A stretch of DNA of 64,000 bases, from assembly GCF_030163795.1 (NCBI RefSeq), contig NZ_JASJOF010000009.1, forward strand, positions 62,001-126,000, in the 5' to 3' direction. Position numbers and translations under genes: made by a program. Of this stretch, positions 37,718 to 47,045 are shown in pieces. Below the pieces are notes generated by a model. It searched no databases. It had not been told where the DNA came from and worked only from the letters and a program-made list of their open reading frames with translations. The number at the start of each line of letters is the position of its first letter. Position 1 is the stretch's first letter. The DNA is from Roseicyclus marinus (GTDB lineage: Bacteria; Pseudomonadota; Alphaproteobacteria; Rhodobacterales; Rhodobacteraceae).

Positions 37718-38449
37718 ATGAGGCGCAGGCTCTTGCTTGCCCCTTTTCTTGCCCTAGAGGCCCCATTCGCGCTGGGAAGGTTCGCCCTGTCGACCGGCGC
37801 AAGATTGAAAGAGATCGCCATGCCCACGAACTCGAAGACATCCGACACGACGGCCGCGGAAACCAAAAGCGCAGCCAAGGAAACCGCCGTGACCGAAACG
37901 GCGCGTGACACGACCGAGGAACAGGCCGTGCATGACCGTCAGTTCCGCGCCGAGATGATCGTCAAAGAACACATGATCGCGTCGCTCGGGCTGGGGCTTA
38001 TCCCCTTTCCGCTGGTCGACATCGCGACCGGCGTCGCCTCGAATGTCACGCTGGTGAGCCGCCTTTGCGCGCTTTACGACCAGCCGTTCAAGGCATCGAT
38101 CGCCCGTACCGCAATTCTGACGATCATGGGAACCGTAGGCTCCATCGGGGCGGCTGTCACCGTGGGGTTCAGCCTTGCGAAGTTCGTACCGGGCATCGGC
38201 ACCGCGGCGGGCACTGTGACCCTGCCGATCGCCAACGCGGCCACCGCCTACATGATCGGCAAGATGTTCATCGGCCATTTCGAGATGGGCGGAACCCTGT
38301 TCGATTTCGATCCCCGGTCGAACGTCCCGCAGGCCCGCAGCGCCTATGCCAAGGGGCGCGCCATGGCGACCGATATTCTGACCTCGCGCAAGAAAGCGTC
38401 CGATGACACGGCAGCCGCCTCGGCCGAGGCCGCGGCAGCGACCGCCTGA
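37718..38449 (+). CDS. DUF697/YcjF-like membrane protein
   Basis: A 243-residue protein starting at an ATG with a strong GAGGAGAG site; an internal ATG at 37820 is a weaker alternative. The first ~65 residues are polar and Thr/Glu/Lys-rich. A glycine-rich hydrophobic block follows (about 90-180; LGLIPFPLVDIATG, GTVGSIGAAVTVGFSLAKFVPGIG) that resembles DUF697 domains found in YcjF-type and GTPase-linked membrane proteins. No GTPase domain is present. Function is unknown; it likely sits in the inner membrane and may act with the SPFH protein. Confidence 0.7.
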   Translation: MRRRLLLAPFLALEAPFALGRFALSTGARLKEIAMPTNSKTSDTTAAETKSAAKETAVTETARDTTEEQAVHDRQFRAEMIVKEHMIASLGLGLIPFPLVDIATGVASNVTLVSRLCALYDQPFKASIARTAILTIMGTVGSIGAAVTVGFSLAKFVPGIGTAAGTVTLPIANAATAYMIGKMFIGHFEMGGTLFDFDPRSNVPQARSAYAKGRAMATDILTSRKKASDDTAAASAEAAAATA

Positions 38450-38478
38450 CACCAGATGCGAACGCGACAGGCGAACCC

Positions 38479-38667
38479 ATGATCTACATACTGGGCGCAG
38501 TCTACATCGCCTTGTGCATCCCGGTGGCCATCGTTGGCACCGGGTCACGGCTCGGATTTTTCGGAACCTTCCTGTTCTCGCTGCTGCTGACGCCGTTGCT
38601 CATGATCTTTCTTCTGATCATGCTCACACCGCGCAAGCGCAAGGTGGCAAAGCGCGGATCGAGCTAA
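38479..38667 (+). CDS. very small membrane protein, unknown function
   Basis: A 62-residue protein 29 bases after the DUF697 gene. It is almost entirely hydrophobic, with two membrane helices (about 3-20 and 28-48), and ends in a basic tail (PRKRKVAKRGS). No family is recognised. It is the last gene of the plus-strand cluster; the sequence turns noncoding and AT-richer after it. Confidence 0.65.
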   Translation: MIYILGAVYIALCIPVAIVGTGSRLGFFGTFLFSLLLTPLLMIFLLIMLTPRKRKVAKRGSS

Positions 38668-39643
38668 GACCCCAAGGGATGGTCGGTGCCGATGTTGCGC
38701 ACAGCTGGGCGCGCAAGGGGCCGCGCTCGGTGTCGGCACCAATCCGTGCGGTATATCTTGGCCAAGCCCGGCCCCGTCTATGTGCGGCCGGGCCAGTGTC
38801 ACGCTTGTGGTCGCACGTGAGGCAAGTTTCTCGGTCAAGGGTGGGGTGGCGGACAGTGAGTCTAAATAAATAGCGTACTATTTTTTTCCATGCTTCAAAT
38901 CAGTTAATTGCAATTCTTCGGAAAGAGATTTGTGTAGTAAAATGTGTGGCAAAATTTCCATCCGTTGATGGCGTGGCTGGAAGTGTGACGCGCGGGTTGA
39001 CGAGCTAAGAGTATGGAATGACGCGACAGGAACAGCATCGGGATTGGGATCACCTGCTGCAAATACCGGTGCTCGTTTCTAAGCCTTTTCACCGCGACAA
39101 AAATCGGTCAGCAACCTCCCTGCTTGTGCCAATCACTGCTCAACAGCGTCCCACTCATAATTAATCGTGCAACACCCGTCGTGGCCGCCTCGGTGTCGGC
39201 AGCCGCGCCCTAGGTAGATTCCGATGGATTACAGGACGGGTAAGACACCGTATGCCTTTATTGTCTGCTGTGGCCTGAAAATCCACAGATCACACAAGAG
39301 AAAGCATATTCTGTAATCCCTAGGGCGAAAGGAAGCTTCAGCAAAGGCCGCCATCGCACGCCTTTTCTTGGTCACGTATTCGTCGACCCCTGTGGGGCCT
39401 AGCACTATGCACCGGCCGTCGCGTCACCCATTGAAAATCTCCTCCAGTCAAACTCTTGACTAATGTGGATACCTGTCCAGCGCTGACACATCGGAATTAA
39501 AGTCGAACCCAATCCCAAGTACCCCATTCTGCAAGATAGTCATGGCAGACATCTGCCTACATGAACTTTAGGCGCAAAAAAATTTCTTTGTAACTCCATT
39601 CCACCAAATCCACGAAAAAACCGACCCTCACCGAGTTTATATC
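38668..39643. other. 976-base gap, AT-richer, no gene recognised
   Basis: No credible coding sequence on either strand. GC content falls clearly compared with both flanks, most strongly from about 38850 to 39640. Inverted copies of GGATTACAG (39226-39234) and CTGTAATCC (39311-39319) are present, each next to CCCTAGG (39208-39214 and 39318-39324). This is the junction between the synthase cluster and the exopolysaccharide genes and probably holds the promoter of the latter. It looks like a recombination or insertion boundary, but no tRNA, integrase or att site is seen. Confidence 0.5.
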
Positions 39644-40636
39644 ATGACCAGTCGCATACAGTTGAAAAAAACAATACTCGTTGCTGGCGGTGCAGGATTT
39701 ATTGGAGCGCAGCTTTGTTCCAGGCTCCTATCCAACGGCGCCAATGTGATCTGCATTGACAACCTGCAAACAGGCCGCGCCGCAAATTTGGCAGATATGA
39801 TGGGAAAAACAGGGTTCTCTTTCATCAAGCATGACGTCATCCATCCATTGATCATGAGTCAGCCGATTGACGAGATTTACAATCTTGCTTGCCCAGCATC
39901 TCCGTCCATGTACCAGATCGACCCCGTACACACATTGAAGACCAGTGTTCTGGGTGCGCTCAATCTGCTGAGGCTCGCACGAAACAAGGGCGCACGGATT
40001 CTTCAAGCCTCGACATCCGAAGTCTACGGGGATCCACAATTCAGCCCGCAGGCCGAAAGCTATCATGGCAACGTCAATCCTGTCGGCCCGCGATCTTGCT
40101 ATGATGAAGGCAAGCGTGCGGCCGAGACATTGTTCCGTGACTATGGTGTCCAGCATGGCGTCACGACCAAGATTGCCCGGATCTTCAATACCTACGGCCC
40201 CGGAATGACGGCCAATGACGGACGTGTGGTGTCGAATTTCATAATGCAGGCGCTGCAAGATCGGCCGATCACACTTTATGGCAATGGACTGCAGACGCGG
40301 TCCTTTTGCTTCGTGAACGATCTGCTCGATGGATTGATCCGGCTGATGTCTATGCCACCCGATGTGAGTTTCCCGATAAACCTTGGCAATGACGGCGAAT
40401 TCACGATCGCCGAACTTGCGGATATGATCATCCGCAAGACGGGTTCTGTCTCCGAGATCATCCAGCTTCCGCTGCCCATTGACGACCCAAGACAACGTTG
40501 CCCGGACCTATCGCTCGCACGAAAGGTTTTGAATTGGCAGCCCAAGGTGAGCCTCGACCAAGGTCTTGACTTGACCATTCCCTGGTTCCGACGCGCAGCG
40601 CTGATGGAAGCCCGGGCGATCGAGGTGCTGGCGTGA
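39644..40636 (+). CDS. UDP-glucuronate decarboxylase-like SDR (UXS type)
   Basis: A 330-residue extended short-chain dehydrogenase. NAD-binding motif GGAGFIG is at residues 15-21. The catalytic YxxxK reads YDEGK, with the upstream TSEVYGDP motif. The stretches NLACPASP and [10 protein letters not shown]...DGRVVSNF are highly characteristic of UDP-xylose synthase, which converts UDP-glucuronate to UDP-xylose. The needed UDP-glucuronate would come from the UDP-glucose dehydrogenase encoded at 44480. Codon use is less GC-biased than in neighbours, suggesting transfer. No strong ribosome site precedes the ATG. It overlaps the next gene by 4 bases (GTGA). Confidence 0.85.
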   Translation: MTSRIQLKKTILVAGGAGFIGAQLCSRLLSNGANVICIDNLQTGRAANLADMMGKTGFSFIKHDVIHPLIMSQPIDEIYNLACPASPSMYQIDPVHTLKTSVLGALNLLRLARNKGARILQASTSEVYGDPQFSPQAESYHGNVNPVGPRSCYDEGKRAAETLFRDYGVQHGVTTKIARIFNTYGPGMTANDGRVVSNFIMQALQDRPITLYGNGLQTRSFCFVNDLLDGLIRLMSMPPDVSFPINLGNDGEFTIAELADMIIRKTGSVSEIIQLPLPIDDPRQRCPDLSLARKVLNWQPKVSLDQGLDLTIPWFRRAALMEARAIEVLA

Positions 40637-41634
40637 CCTGCAAACCCAATATCTTGGTTACGGGGGGCGCAGGCTTCATCGGGAGCCACACCTGCAAAGC
40701 CCTTGCAGATGCGGGCTATAACCCGATCACGCTGGACGATTTGAGCACCGGGCATGAAGACGCGGTGAAATGGGGCCCCATCGTCAAAGGGGATGTTCGC
40801 AATACCGATCTCGTCCAAAGGATTCTGACGCAAAACAACATTGTTGCGGTCGTTCATCTGGCCGCGAAGGCCTATGTCGGCGAGTCCATGGTCGAGCCTG
40901 CAAGTTACTACGCCGCAAATGTCGGCGGCACGATCTCCCTTTTGCAGGCCTGTAACGACGCGAAGGTCGCAAGGATCGTCTTTTCGTCAAGCTGTGCGAC
41001 CTACGGCATTCCCGAACACTTGCCGATCTCCGAAGCTGCAGCTCAGAACCCCCTCAGCCCCTATGGACGCACAAAGCTGATGTGCGAGCAGATGATCCAC
41101 GATCATGGTGCCGCCTATGGTCTGCAGTTTGTCATTTTGCGCTATTTCAATGCCGCCGGGGCAGACCCCTCGGGAGATTTGGCAGAGCGACATGATCCCG
41201 AGACGCACTTGATCCCGCTGGCTCTCATGGCCGCCTACGGACAGATGCGGGCATTGACGGTCTTCGGCACCGATTACGATACGCCGGATGGCACCTGCAT
41301 CCGGGATTATATCCACGTCTGTGATCTTGCGCGCGCACATGTTTATGCCGTGGCCCATCTCCTCAGGAATGGGCCGAACCTCGCGGTCAATCTGGGATCG
41401 GGCCACGGATATTCGATCCTTGAGATCGTCACGGAAATTCAACAGCTGACGGACCGTCCTATCCCGATGAGCGAGGCGCCGCGTCGCTTGGGCGACCCAC
41501 CTGCCCTTGTGGCAGACGCGCGCGTTGCGGCCCGCACGCTCGGCTTCGTCACGCAACGATCCGACATTTCAAGCATTGTCGCCGATGCAGCGCGGCGGTT
41601 TCAGATCGATGCGGTCCATGCAAACAACAATTGA
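40633..41634 (+). CDS. galE: UDP-glucose 4-epimerase
   Basis: A 333-residue extended SDR starting at GTG within the previous stop. GGAGFIGSH binds NAD. The catalytic motif is SSCATYG followed by YGRTK, and [10 protein letters not shown] and [14 protein letters not shown] are classical GalE motifs. It interconverts UDP-glucose and UDP-galactose to feed polysaccharide synthesis. Some relatives act on UDP-xylose/arabinose or UDP-GlcNAc. With a UXS-like gene next to it, a pentose epimerase role is also possible. Confidence 0.88.
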   Translation: MTCKPNILVTGGAGFIGSHTCKALADAGYNPITLDDLSTGHEDAVKWGPIVKGDVRNTDLVQRILTQNNIVAVVHLAAKAYVGESMVEPASYYAANVGGTISLLQACNDAKVARIVFSSSCATYGIPEHLPISEAAAQNPLSPYGRTKLMCEQMIHDHGAAYGLQFVILRYFNAAGADPSGDLAERHDPETHLIPLALMAAYGQMRALTVFGTDYDTPDGTCIRDYIHVCDLARAHVYAVAHLLRNGPNLAVNLGSGHGYSILEIVTEIQQLTDRPIPMSEAPRRLGDPPALVADARVAARTLGFVTQRSDISSIVADAARRFQIDAVHANNN

Positions 41635-43441
41635 CATGGTCCCCAAGGCCGCCGCGTCAGACGGGAATTTTCTCGTTCCTTTGCTGTCACCTGCTCAAAA
41701 TGTCAAATACCGGATTGCGGCGACCCTATGGCTCGCAACATCCGCCTATTTCTGGGTCTGGTGGTTTCTACCCCCACACAACACCAACCTGTTCAGCTTT
41801 CTGGTTTTGACCATCGGGATTGGCTGGCTCTTCTTTGTTCAGGTCTATTTTCTCGCTATATTTTTACGCGCAAAAGTGTCGCGTGGGCAGATTGAAAGCC
41901 TTGGGAAGGCTCGCGTCGCCATGATTACGACCAAGACGCCCGCAGAACCTTTCGCTGTGGTTCGTGACACGCTTGAGGCGATGCTGGCGCAAGATCATCC
42001 ACATGATACGTGGTTGGCCGATGAAGACCCAAACCACGAAACACAGACCTGGTGCGATATTCATGGCGTGAAGGTTTCATCGCGCAAGGGTGTGCAAGGC
42101 TACCATTCCGGCGACTGGCCCCGTCGCGCCAAGTGCAAAGAGGGAAACCTCGCCTATTTTTACGATCAATATGGATACCGCGATTACGATTTCGTCGTTC
42201 AGCTGGACGCCGATCATGTCGCCCAGCCCGGTTATCTGAGACAGATTTTGGCCCCTTTCGCCGATGACCGCGTGGGCTACGTCACGGCTCCAAGCATTTG
42301 CGGATCCAATGCCACCAGAAACTGGGCCGCGCGCACGCGTCTGTTTGCCGAGGGCATGTTTCACGGCGTGCTGCAATCTGGGTATACGAACGGTCTCGCA
42401 CCTGTCTGTATCGGTTCGCATTATGCTGTGCGGACCGTTGCATTGCGGCAGGTCGGCGGTCTCGGGCCGGAATTGGCCGAGGATCATTCGACGACCATGA
42501 TTTTCAACGCCAATGGCTGGCGTGGTGTTCACGCAATCGACGCGGTCGCCGTGGGTGCGGGTCCGGTCACGATCACGGATCTGATAACCCAGGAATTCCA
42601 ATGGTCGCGCAGTCTGATGACGATCATGCTGGCGCATACGCCGCGCTATTACTCAGCTCTACCGGTACGGATGAAGGCGCAATTCGTCTTCATGCAGATG
42701 TGGTATCCGCTGCAAGCGACATTCATGGCAGTTATGTTCGCCCTGCCGATCATCGCCTTGTTGCTCGATATCCGTTTCGTCGATGTGACCTTTCCTGCCT
42801 TCGTCGGTCACATGCTGCCGTCGACGCTGGTGCTGTTGTGGATCGCATATGCCGTGCGCCGCGACGGTTTCTTTCGTCCATGCGACGGGCGGGTTCTGAG
42901 CTGGGAAAAAGCTCTGTTCATGCCTATCCAGTGGCCATGGGTCTTGTGGGGGACCGGAACTGCAATCCTCGATCACTTGCGCGGAACACAGGCCGTCTTT
43001 CGCGTTACCCCGAAGGGAGAAGCGGCGGACGACGTGCTGCCGATCAAGGTTCTGGTGCCGTATTTCGTGCTGGCGTTGTCGTCCGGGCTGCCAATACTTT
43101 GGGCTGCGGATCTTGAGAACGCGCGCGGCTTCTACATTCTGGCGGCGTTCAACCTGTTTCTCTATGGAACGATCTTTGCGGTCATTGTGATCCGGCACAT
43201 CCGCGAGAACACGGTCACACTGCCGCGTGATCTTGCATCCGCGTCCCTTCAGTTCGTGGGCATCGCGGTTTTGGCAACGCTTGGTGTCCAAGCAATGTCG
43301 CTGCGCGGCGTCGAAGGTCTTCACGTTCTGTCCATGGGGCTCGAGCCGCTGCATGTCACGAGGATCCTGTACCCGGTGTCTGGGGCTGGTCAGCCGGGTG
43401 ACACGCCCGGGCGCATTCACTTCGAGGTCTGGTGGGAATGA
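41618..43441 (+). CDS. processive family 2 glycosyltransferase (cellulose-synthase-like)
   Basis: The start is ambiguous; the ATG opening MQTTIDMV, overlapping the end of galE, gives 607 residues, and ATGs at 41609 or 41636 are also possible. Two N-terminal membrane helices precede a GT2 domain with DEDPNHET, VQLDADHV (DxD) and LAEDHSTT (acid-base position). The product-binding motif reads QEFQW in place of the usual QxxRW. At least four further membrane helices follow. It should polymerise and extrude a beta-linked polysaccharide across the inner membrane. There is no PilZ domain. Neighbours supply UDP-sugars and a secreted GH26 glycosidase. Confidence 0.88.
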   Translation: MQTTIDMVPKAAASDGNFLVPLLSPAQNVKYRIAATLWLATSAYFWVWWFLPPHNTNLFSFLVLTIGIGWLFFVQVYFLAIFLRAKVSRGQIESLGKARVAMITTKTPAEPFAVVRDTLEAMLAQDHPHDTWLADEDPNHETQTWCDIHGVKVSSRKGVQGYHSGDWPRRAKCKEGNLAYFYDQYGYRDYDFVVQLDADHVAQPGYLRQILAPFADDRVGYVTAPSICGSNATRNWAARTRLFAEGMFHGVLQSGYTNGLAPVCIGSHYAVRTVALRQVGGLGPELAEDHSTTMIFNANGWRGVHAIDAVAVGAGPVTITDLITQEFQWSRSLMTIMLAHTPRYYSALPVRMKAQFVFMQMWYPLQATFMAVMFALPIIALLLDIRFVDVTFPAFVGHMLPSTLVLLWIAYAVRRDGFFRPCDGRVLSWEKALFMPIQWPWVLWGTGTAILDHLRGTQAVFRVTPKGEAADDVLPIKVLVPYFVLALSSGLPILWAADLENARGFYILAAFNLFLYGTIFAVIVIRHIRENTVTLPRDLASASLQFVGIAVLATLGVQAMSLRGVEGLHVLSMGLEPLHVTRILYPVSGAGQPGDTPGRIHFEVWWE

Positions 43442-43482
43442 TCCCATCAGATGTTTCTGCATCTGCAAAAGAGGAGTGTTTG

Positions 43483-44406
43483 ATGAACATGTTCAATCGC
43501 GATCTTCCTCGGCGCCGCGCCCAGCCGCCTGTGGCCATCCGCCGGATCGTTCCGTTGCTTGTCGCGGGATTGACGGTCTTCAGCGGCATTGCCTTTGCAG
43601 CACCGCCGGGGCCCCTGCCCTTCGGCGTGTATGATCCGGAGGGCCGCTTTTCCAACGATCCCGAGGTGAGTATCGAGCATGTCTTCCTGCCTTGGGAGGG
43701 CGTCGACCTTGAGACGCTGCACATCGCTGATGCCTATGCCCGCCAACGAAACCGGTCGATGCTCGTCACGATCGAGCCTTGGATATGGGGGGAGCGTGGC
43801 ACGGCAGCCGAACTGCGGAACAACGTTTTGGCGGGGCGCCACGATGCAACGATGCGCGGCGTATGCCGCGTTCTTGGCACGCTCGACAGCCCTGTGACCG
43901 TGCGATGGGCACAGGAAATGGACAACCGAAACGGTCATTTCCCATGGTCCCAGTGGCGGCCCGACCAACATATCGAAGCGTATCGACGCATGGTGGGTGT
44001 CTGCCGATCGGCAGCGCCGGGGCTGCGCTATATGTGGTCGCCTGCGGGGGACGAGGGGATGGAGGCATACTACCCCGGCGATGATGTGGTCGATGTCATC
44101 GGGATATCTGTCTTTGCAGCCCAAGACTTCCAACAAAGGTTTCAGGGATCCGACCTGTCCTTTGCGGAAGTCCTGGGGCCGCGCTACGACCGGGCAGTCC
44201 GTTTTGGCAAACCCATCATGGTGGCCGAACTGGGATTTGTCGGGGACCAAGCCTTTCTGAACGATTGGTACAATTCCGTCCGCCGCATCGACGCTCGTTT
44301 CCCGGCATTGGAAGCAGTCATCTATTTCAATCGCGAGGAAGTCTGGCCGTGGCCGAACAACTTCGGCCTTCCCGATTGGCGCGACAGCGCCCAACCGCTC
44401 AATTGA
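43483..44406 (+). CDS. secreted glycoside hydrolase family 26-like protein
   Basis: The ATG opening MNMFNRDLPR follows AGAGGAG, giving 307 residues. A signal peptide with a long basic n-region ends near residue 39-40 (AFAA). GH26 signatures are visible: acid/base Glu about 145 in VRWAQEMDNRNGHFPW (the usual His of HEM is Gln) and nucleophile Glu about 249 in MVAELGF. GH26 members are mainly beta-mannanases, some beta-1,3/1,4-glucanases. In this locus it probably trims or releases the polymer made by the GT2 enzyme in the periplasm, which is inference. Confidence 0.8.
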   Translation: MNMFNRDLPRRRAQPPVAIRRIVPLLVAGLTVFSGIAFAAPPGPLPFGVYDPEGRFSNDPEVSIEHVFLPWEGVDLETLHIADAYARQRNRSMLVTIEPWIWGERGTAAELRNNVLAGRHDATMRGVCRVLGTLDSPVTVRWAQEMDNRNGHFPWSQWRPDQHIEAYRRMVGVCRSAAPGLRYMWSPAGDEGMEAYYPGDDVVDVIGISVFAAQDFQQRFQGSDLSFAEVLGPRYDRAVRFGKPIMVAELGFVGDQAFLNDWYNSVRRIDARFPALEAVIYFNREEVWPWPNNFGLPDWRDSAQPLN

Positions 44407-44479
44407 GCCAAAGCAGAGCCGCAGCGATTCAGGCATCGCTCCGGCAACCACCTCCTGCGGTGGCATGAAGGGAAAAACC

Positions 44480-45934
44480 ATGAAGATCACGATTGTCGGA
44501 ACAGGATATGTCGGGCTGGTCTCCGGCGTTTGTCTGGCGGAATTCGGCCATCAGGTCACCTGCCTCGATTCCTCGCTGCACAAGATCGAACGGCTGCGAT
44601 CAGGTGAAATCCCGATCTTCGAACCGGGCCTTGAGGAGATGATGGGCCGCAACATCGCAGCAGGTCGGCTTGGTTTCGAAACGCAGATGCAGCGAGCCCT
44701 GCGCAACGCAGAGGTGATTATCCTGGCCGTGGGCACGCCCATGCGGGAGAGCGACGGTCAGGCAGATCTGACACAGGTTTTTGCCGCAGTGGACGAGGTG
44801 GCGAACGCGCTGACGCATCACGCCGTCATCGTGACCAAGTCCACGGTGCCCGTAGGCACCTGCCGCAAAATCGGTGAGCGCATCAGGATGCTCCGGCCCG
44901 ACTTGGATTTCGATATTGCTTCGAACCCCGAATTCCTGCGCGAGGGTAGCGCGATCATTGATTTCATGCGGCCTGACCGGGTGGTCCTTGGGACGACATC
45001 AGACCGAGCGGCCCTGCTGTTGAGCGAGATGTATGCGCCGCTGAAGCGACGAAACATTCCCATCCTTCAGACCGGACTGGAAAGCTCCGAGCTGATAAAA
45101 TACGCCTCGAACGGGTTTCTGGCCACCAAGATCAGCTTTGTGAACGAACTGGCCGGGCTGTGCGAACGTGTCGGAGCGGACATGCGCGACGTGTCGCTGG
45201 GCATGGGCCTGGATGGACGCATCGGACCCGCATTCCTGAAGGCCGGACCGGGATATGGCGGCTCGTGCTTTCCGAAAGACACACATGCGCTTGCGCGAAT
45301 GGGGCAGGAGAACGGATTAACCTTACACGTCACCGAGGCCGTCATGCATGCCAACGAACTGGTCAAGGCGCGCATGATCCAAAAGATTGTGCGGGCCTGC
45401 GGCGGCAGGGTCACCGGAAAAACCGTCGCTGTCCTCGGCGTGACGTTCAAGGCCAATACCGACGACGTGCGTGATGCGCCTTCGCTGACCATCCTTCCCG
45501 CGCTGATCGGAAATGGCGCGCGCGTTCGGGTCGTCGACCCCAAGGGACATCGTATGGGCGAACAGCTTCTGCCCGGCGTCACATGGCACTCCTCGGCCTA
45601 CGAAGCCGCAAAAGGAGCGGACGTTTTGGTCGTGATGACGGAGTGGCAGGACTTCGACACGTTGGACCTGAAGCGACTGGCAAAGGACATGTGCCAACCC
45701 CACATGGTCGACCTGCGCAACATATTCTCTCCGGCCAGCGCAACGACTGCGGGATTTCGCCTTTATGATGCCATCGGCAGCAAGGCCAACTGGGTCGAAG
45801 CGCCCCAAACGGCCGTGGCTGTGCATATGCCACCGATGGACTTGAGCGTTTACACGCCGGCGACTGCGCTGAACGGACAGTCGAGGCCTTTGGCGGCCCC
45901 CATACAGATGGAAGTGTCGAAACCTGCGCCGTGA
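44480..45934 (+). CDS. UDP-glucose 6-dehydrogenase
   Basis: The ATG opening MKITIVGTGYVG follows a GAAGGGA site, giving 484 residues; another ATG 15 bases upstream is possible. The NAD loop is GTGYVGLVSG. Further family motifs are STVPVGT, SNPEFLREG and the catalytic GYGGSCFPKD with its Cys. The last ~50 residues are a nonconserved tail. It oxidises UDP-glucose to UDP-glucuronate, the substrate for the UXS-like enzyme and a possible monomer of the polysaccharide. Length and motifs fit UDP-glucose rather than GDP-mannose dehydrogenase; the GDP-mannose enzyme is the separate AlgD at the right edge. Confidence 0.9.
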   Translation: MKITIVGTGYVGLVSGVCLAEFGHQVTCLDSSLHKIERLRSGEIPIFEPGLEEMMGRNIAAGRLGFETQMQRALRNAEVIILAVGTPMRESDGQADLTQVFAAVDEVANALTHHAVIVTKSTVPVGTCRKIGERIRMLRPDLDFDIASNPEFLREGSAIIDFMRPDRVVLGTTSDRAALLLSEMYAPLKRRNIPILQTGLESSELIKYASNGFLATKISFVNELAGLCERVGADMRDVSLGMGLDGRIGPAFLKAGPGYGGSCFPKDTHALARMGQENGLTLHVTEAVMHANELVKARMIQKIVRACGGRVTGKTVAVLGVTFKANTDDVRDAPSLTILPALIGNGARVRVVDPKGHRMGEQLLPGVTWHSSAYEAAKGADVLVVMTEWQDFDTLDLKRLAKDMCQPHMVDLRNIFSPASATTAGFRLYDAIGSKANWVEAPQTAVAVHMPPMDLSVYTPATALNGQSRPLAAPIQMEVSKPAP

Positions 45935-45980
45935 TCGGGTGTTTGTCTGTCGCGAATGCAGGGTAGCCCCGTACGGAGTG

Positions 45981-46199
45981 TCAGGTGCCCCAGCAACTGC
46001 CTGCCATGCCGGCCCCGGAGACAGTGCACGTCCAGCGCGGCGTTCGCGCCGCAGGGCCGGTTGATACCAGTGTCCCTGTCCCCGACGAGGAATATTGCCG
46101 TTGCACGTTTTGCGGCACCGAAAAACCGGACTGCGTGTCTTGGCAGGCCGAAACCAGCACGGCGAAGACGACAAGTCCAAAGCCAATCTGAGTGTTCAT
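45981..46199 (-). CDS. small lipoprotein, unknown function
   Basis: A 72-residue product with a lipoprotein signal (MNTQIGFGLVVFAVLVSAC, lipobox VSAC, Cys 19) and a Ser/Thr/Gly-rich mature part with a late Cys pair. An AGAAAGA ribosome site precedes the ATG. No family is recognised. It is convergent with the UDP-glucose dehydrogenase gene, 46 bases apart. Confidence 0.55.
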   Translation of the reverse strand: MNTQIGFGLVVFAVLVSACQDTQSGFSVPQNVQRQYSSSGTGTLVSTGPAARTPRWTCTVSGAGMAGSCWGT

Positions 46200-46875
46200 T
46201 GTGATCTTTCTTTTGGTTCACGGGGAAACGGGATCGGGAACACCGGGACGAAACATCAAAAATCGTCAACTGCAGTGGGCAAGCACGTTGCCGTTGGGAG
46301 GGCCACCTGAACCGATAGGCTCGAGGCCTTGCCAACGGCGTCATACGCTAGCGATCAATTCGGATGGAGGCAAAAGGAACCTTGGCCTGCCGGCGGGAAG
46401 CCGCCCAAAGCTCCGATCGGCCGGGCAGTGGCGTGGCCAAACAAAGACGGTGCGCCATGATTTTGCGGCCGTGCAGAGAACCGTGTCGAGATCCCCGCCC
46501 GCCAATCAGACACGGCAGTGTGCCGATGGACAGGACACAGATCACGTGTCCGAGCGCAGGACTTCCGCTGCAACATTTCCGGCCTTTCGACATGCGGAAA
46601 ATGCCGATGAACAACCAACCTGCATCAGCCTACAAAAGCCAATCCTGCTGCATGGTTCATCGGACGGCAGCAGTTTCAGTCGTCGATCGATTGTTCCGAG
46701 TTCCGGCGCAGTATCCCGGCAGGGCGAACGGGCGTGCCCGTCAGTCACGCGGGGATGCTGCGTCTATTCAATCAGATCGGGAACGAACGACCACAATGAA
46801 CAAAAAAAGCGTCCAAATCCGGGACTGCCGACAAGATGAAGACCGTAAAAGAGGCGTGGAATGACACGCGCACAG
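46200..46875. other. noncoding or decayed stretch
   Basis: About 675 bases without a recognisable gene. Overlapping frames on both strands are open but show no family resemblance, ribosome sites or hydrophobic pattern. They look like chance frames in decayed DNA next to the IS21 remnant. Confidence 0.5.
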
Positions 46876-47045
46876 GCCCCTTGAAAACCGCCGCTCGCGG
46901 CAAATCTCCTTGATCGGCTCGCCTTTAACAGAATGCGCACGCCTGATCTTCGCGATCGTCTCCACAACCAACATCCCCTGATTGCTCCCTGATGCCTCTG
47001 AGGACGCTTCTGATCAGAATTGTCAGGGGGACACTTTTGGACGCC
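46876..47045 (-). mobile_element. IS21-family remnant (istA 5' end and element terminus)
   Basis: On the minus strand, about 32 codons from 46974 to 46879 read MLVVETIAKIRRAHSVKGEP then IKEICRERRFSR. I recognise this as the N-terminus of IS21-family IstA transposases (helix-turn-helix region). The match stops abruptly after that. Upstream on that strand the sequence contains TCCAAAAGTGTCCCCCTGAC, consistent with the terminal region of such elements. No further istA or any istB sequence follows, so this is a dead fragment marking past insertion and deletion. Confidence 0.75.

Noticed and set aside
38904-39092. Minus-strand 62-codon open frame in the AT-rich gap
   Set aside because: No ribosome site or family resemblance; likely chance.
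46192-46839. Plus-strand 215-codon open frame in the gap after the UDP-glucose dehydrogenase
   Set aside because: No ribosome site, no hydrophobic or domain pattern; it overlaps the start of the small lipoprotein gene in part and ends in decayed DNA by the IS remnant.
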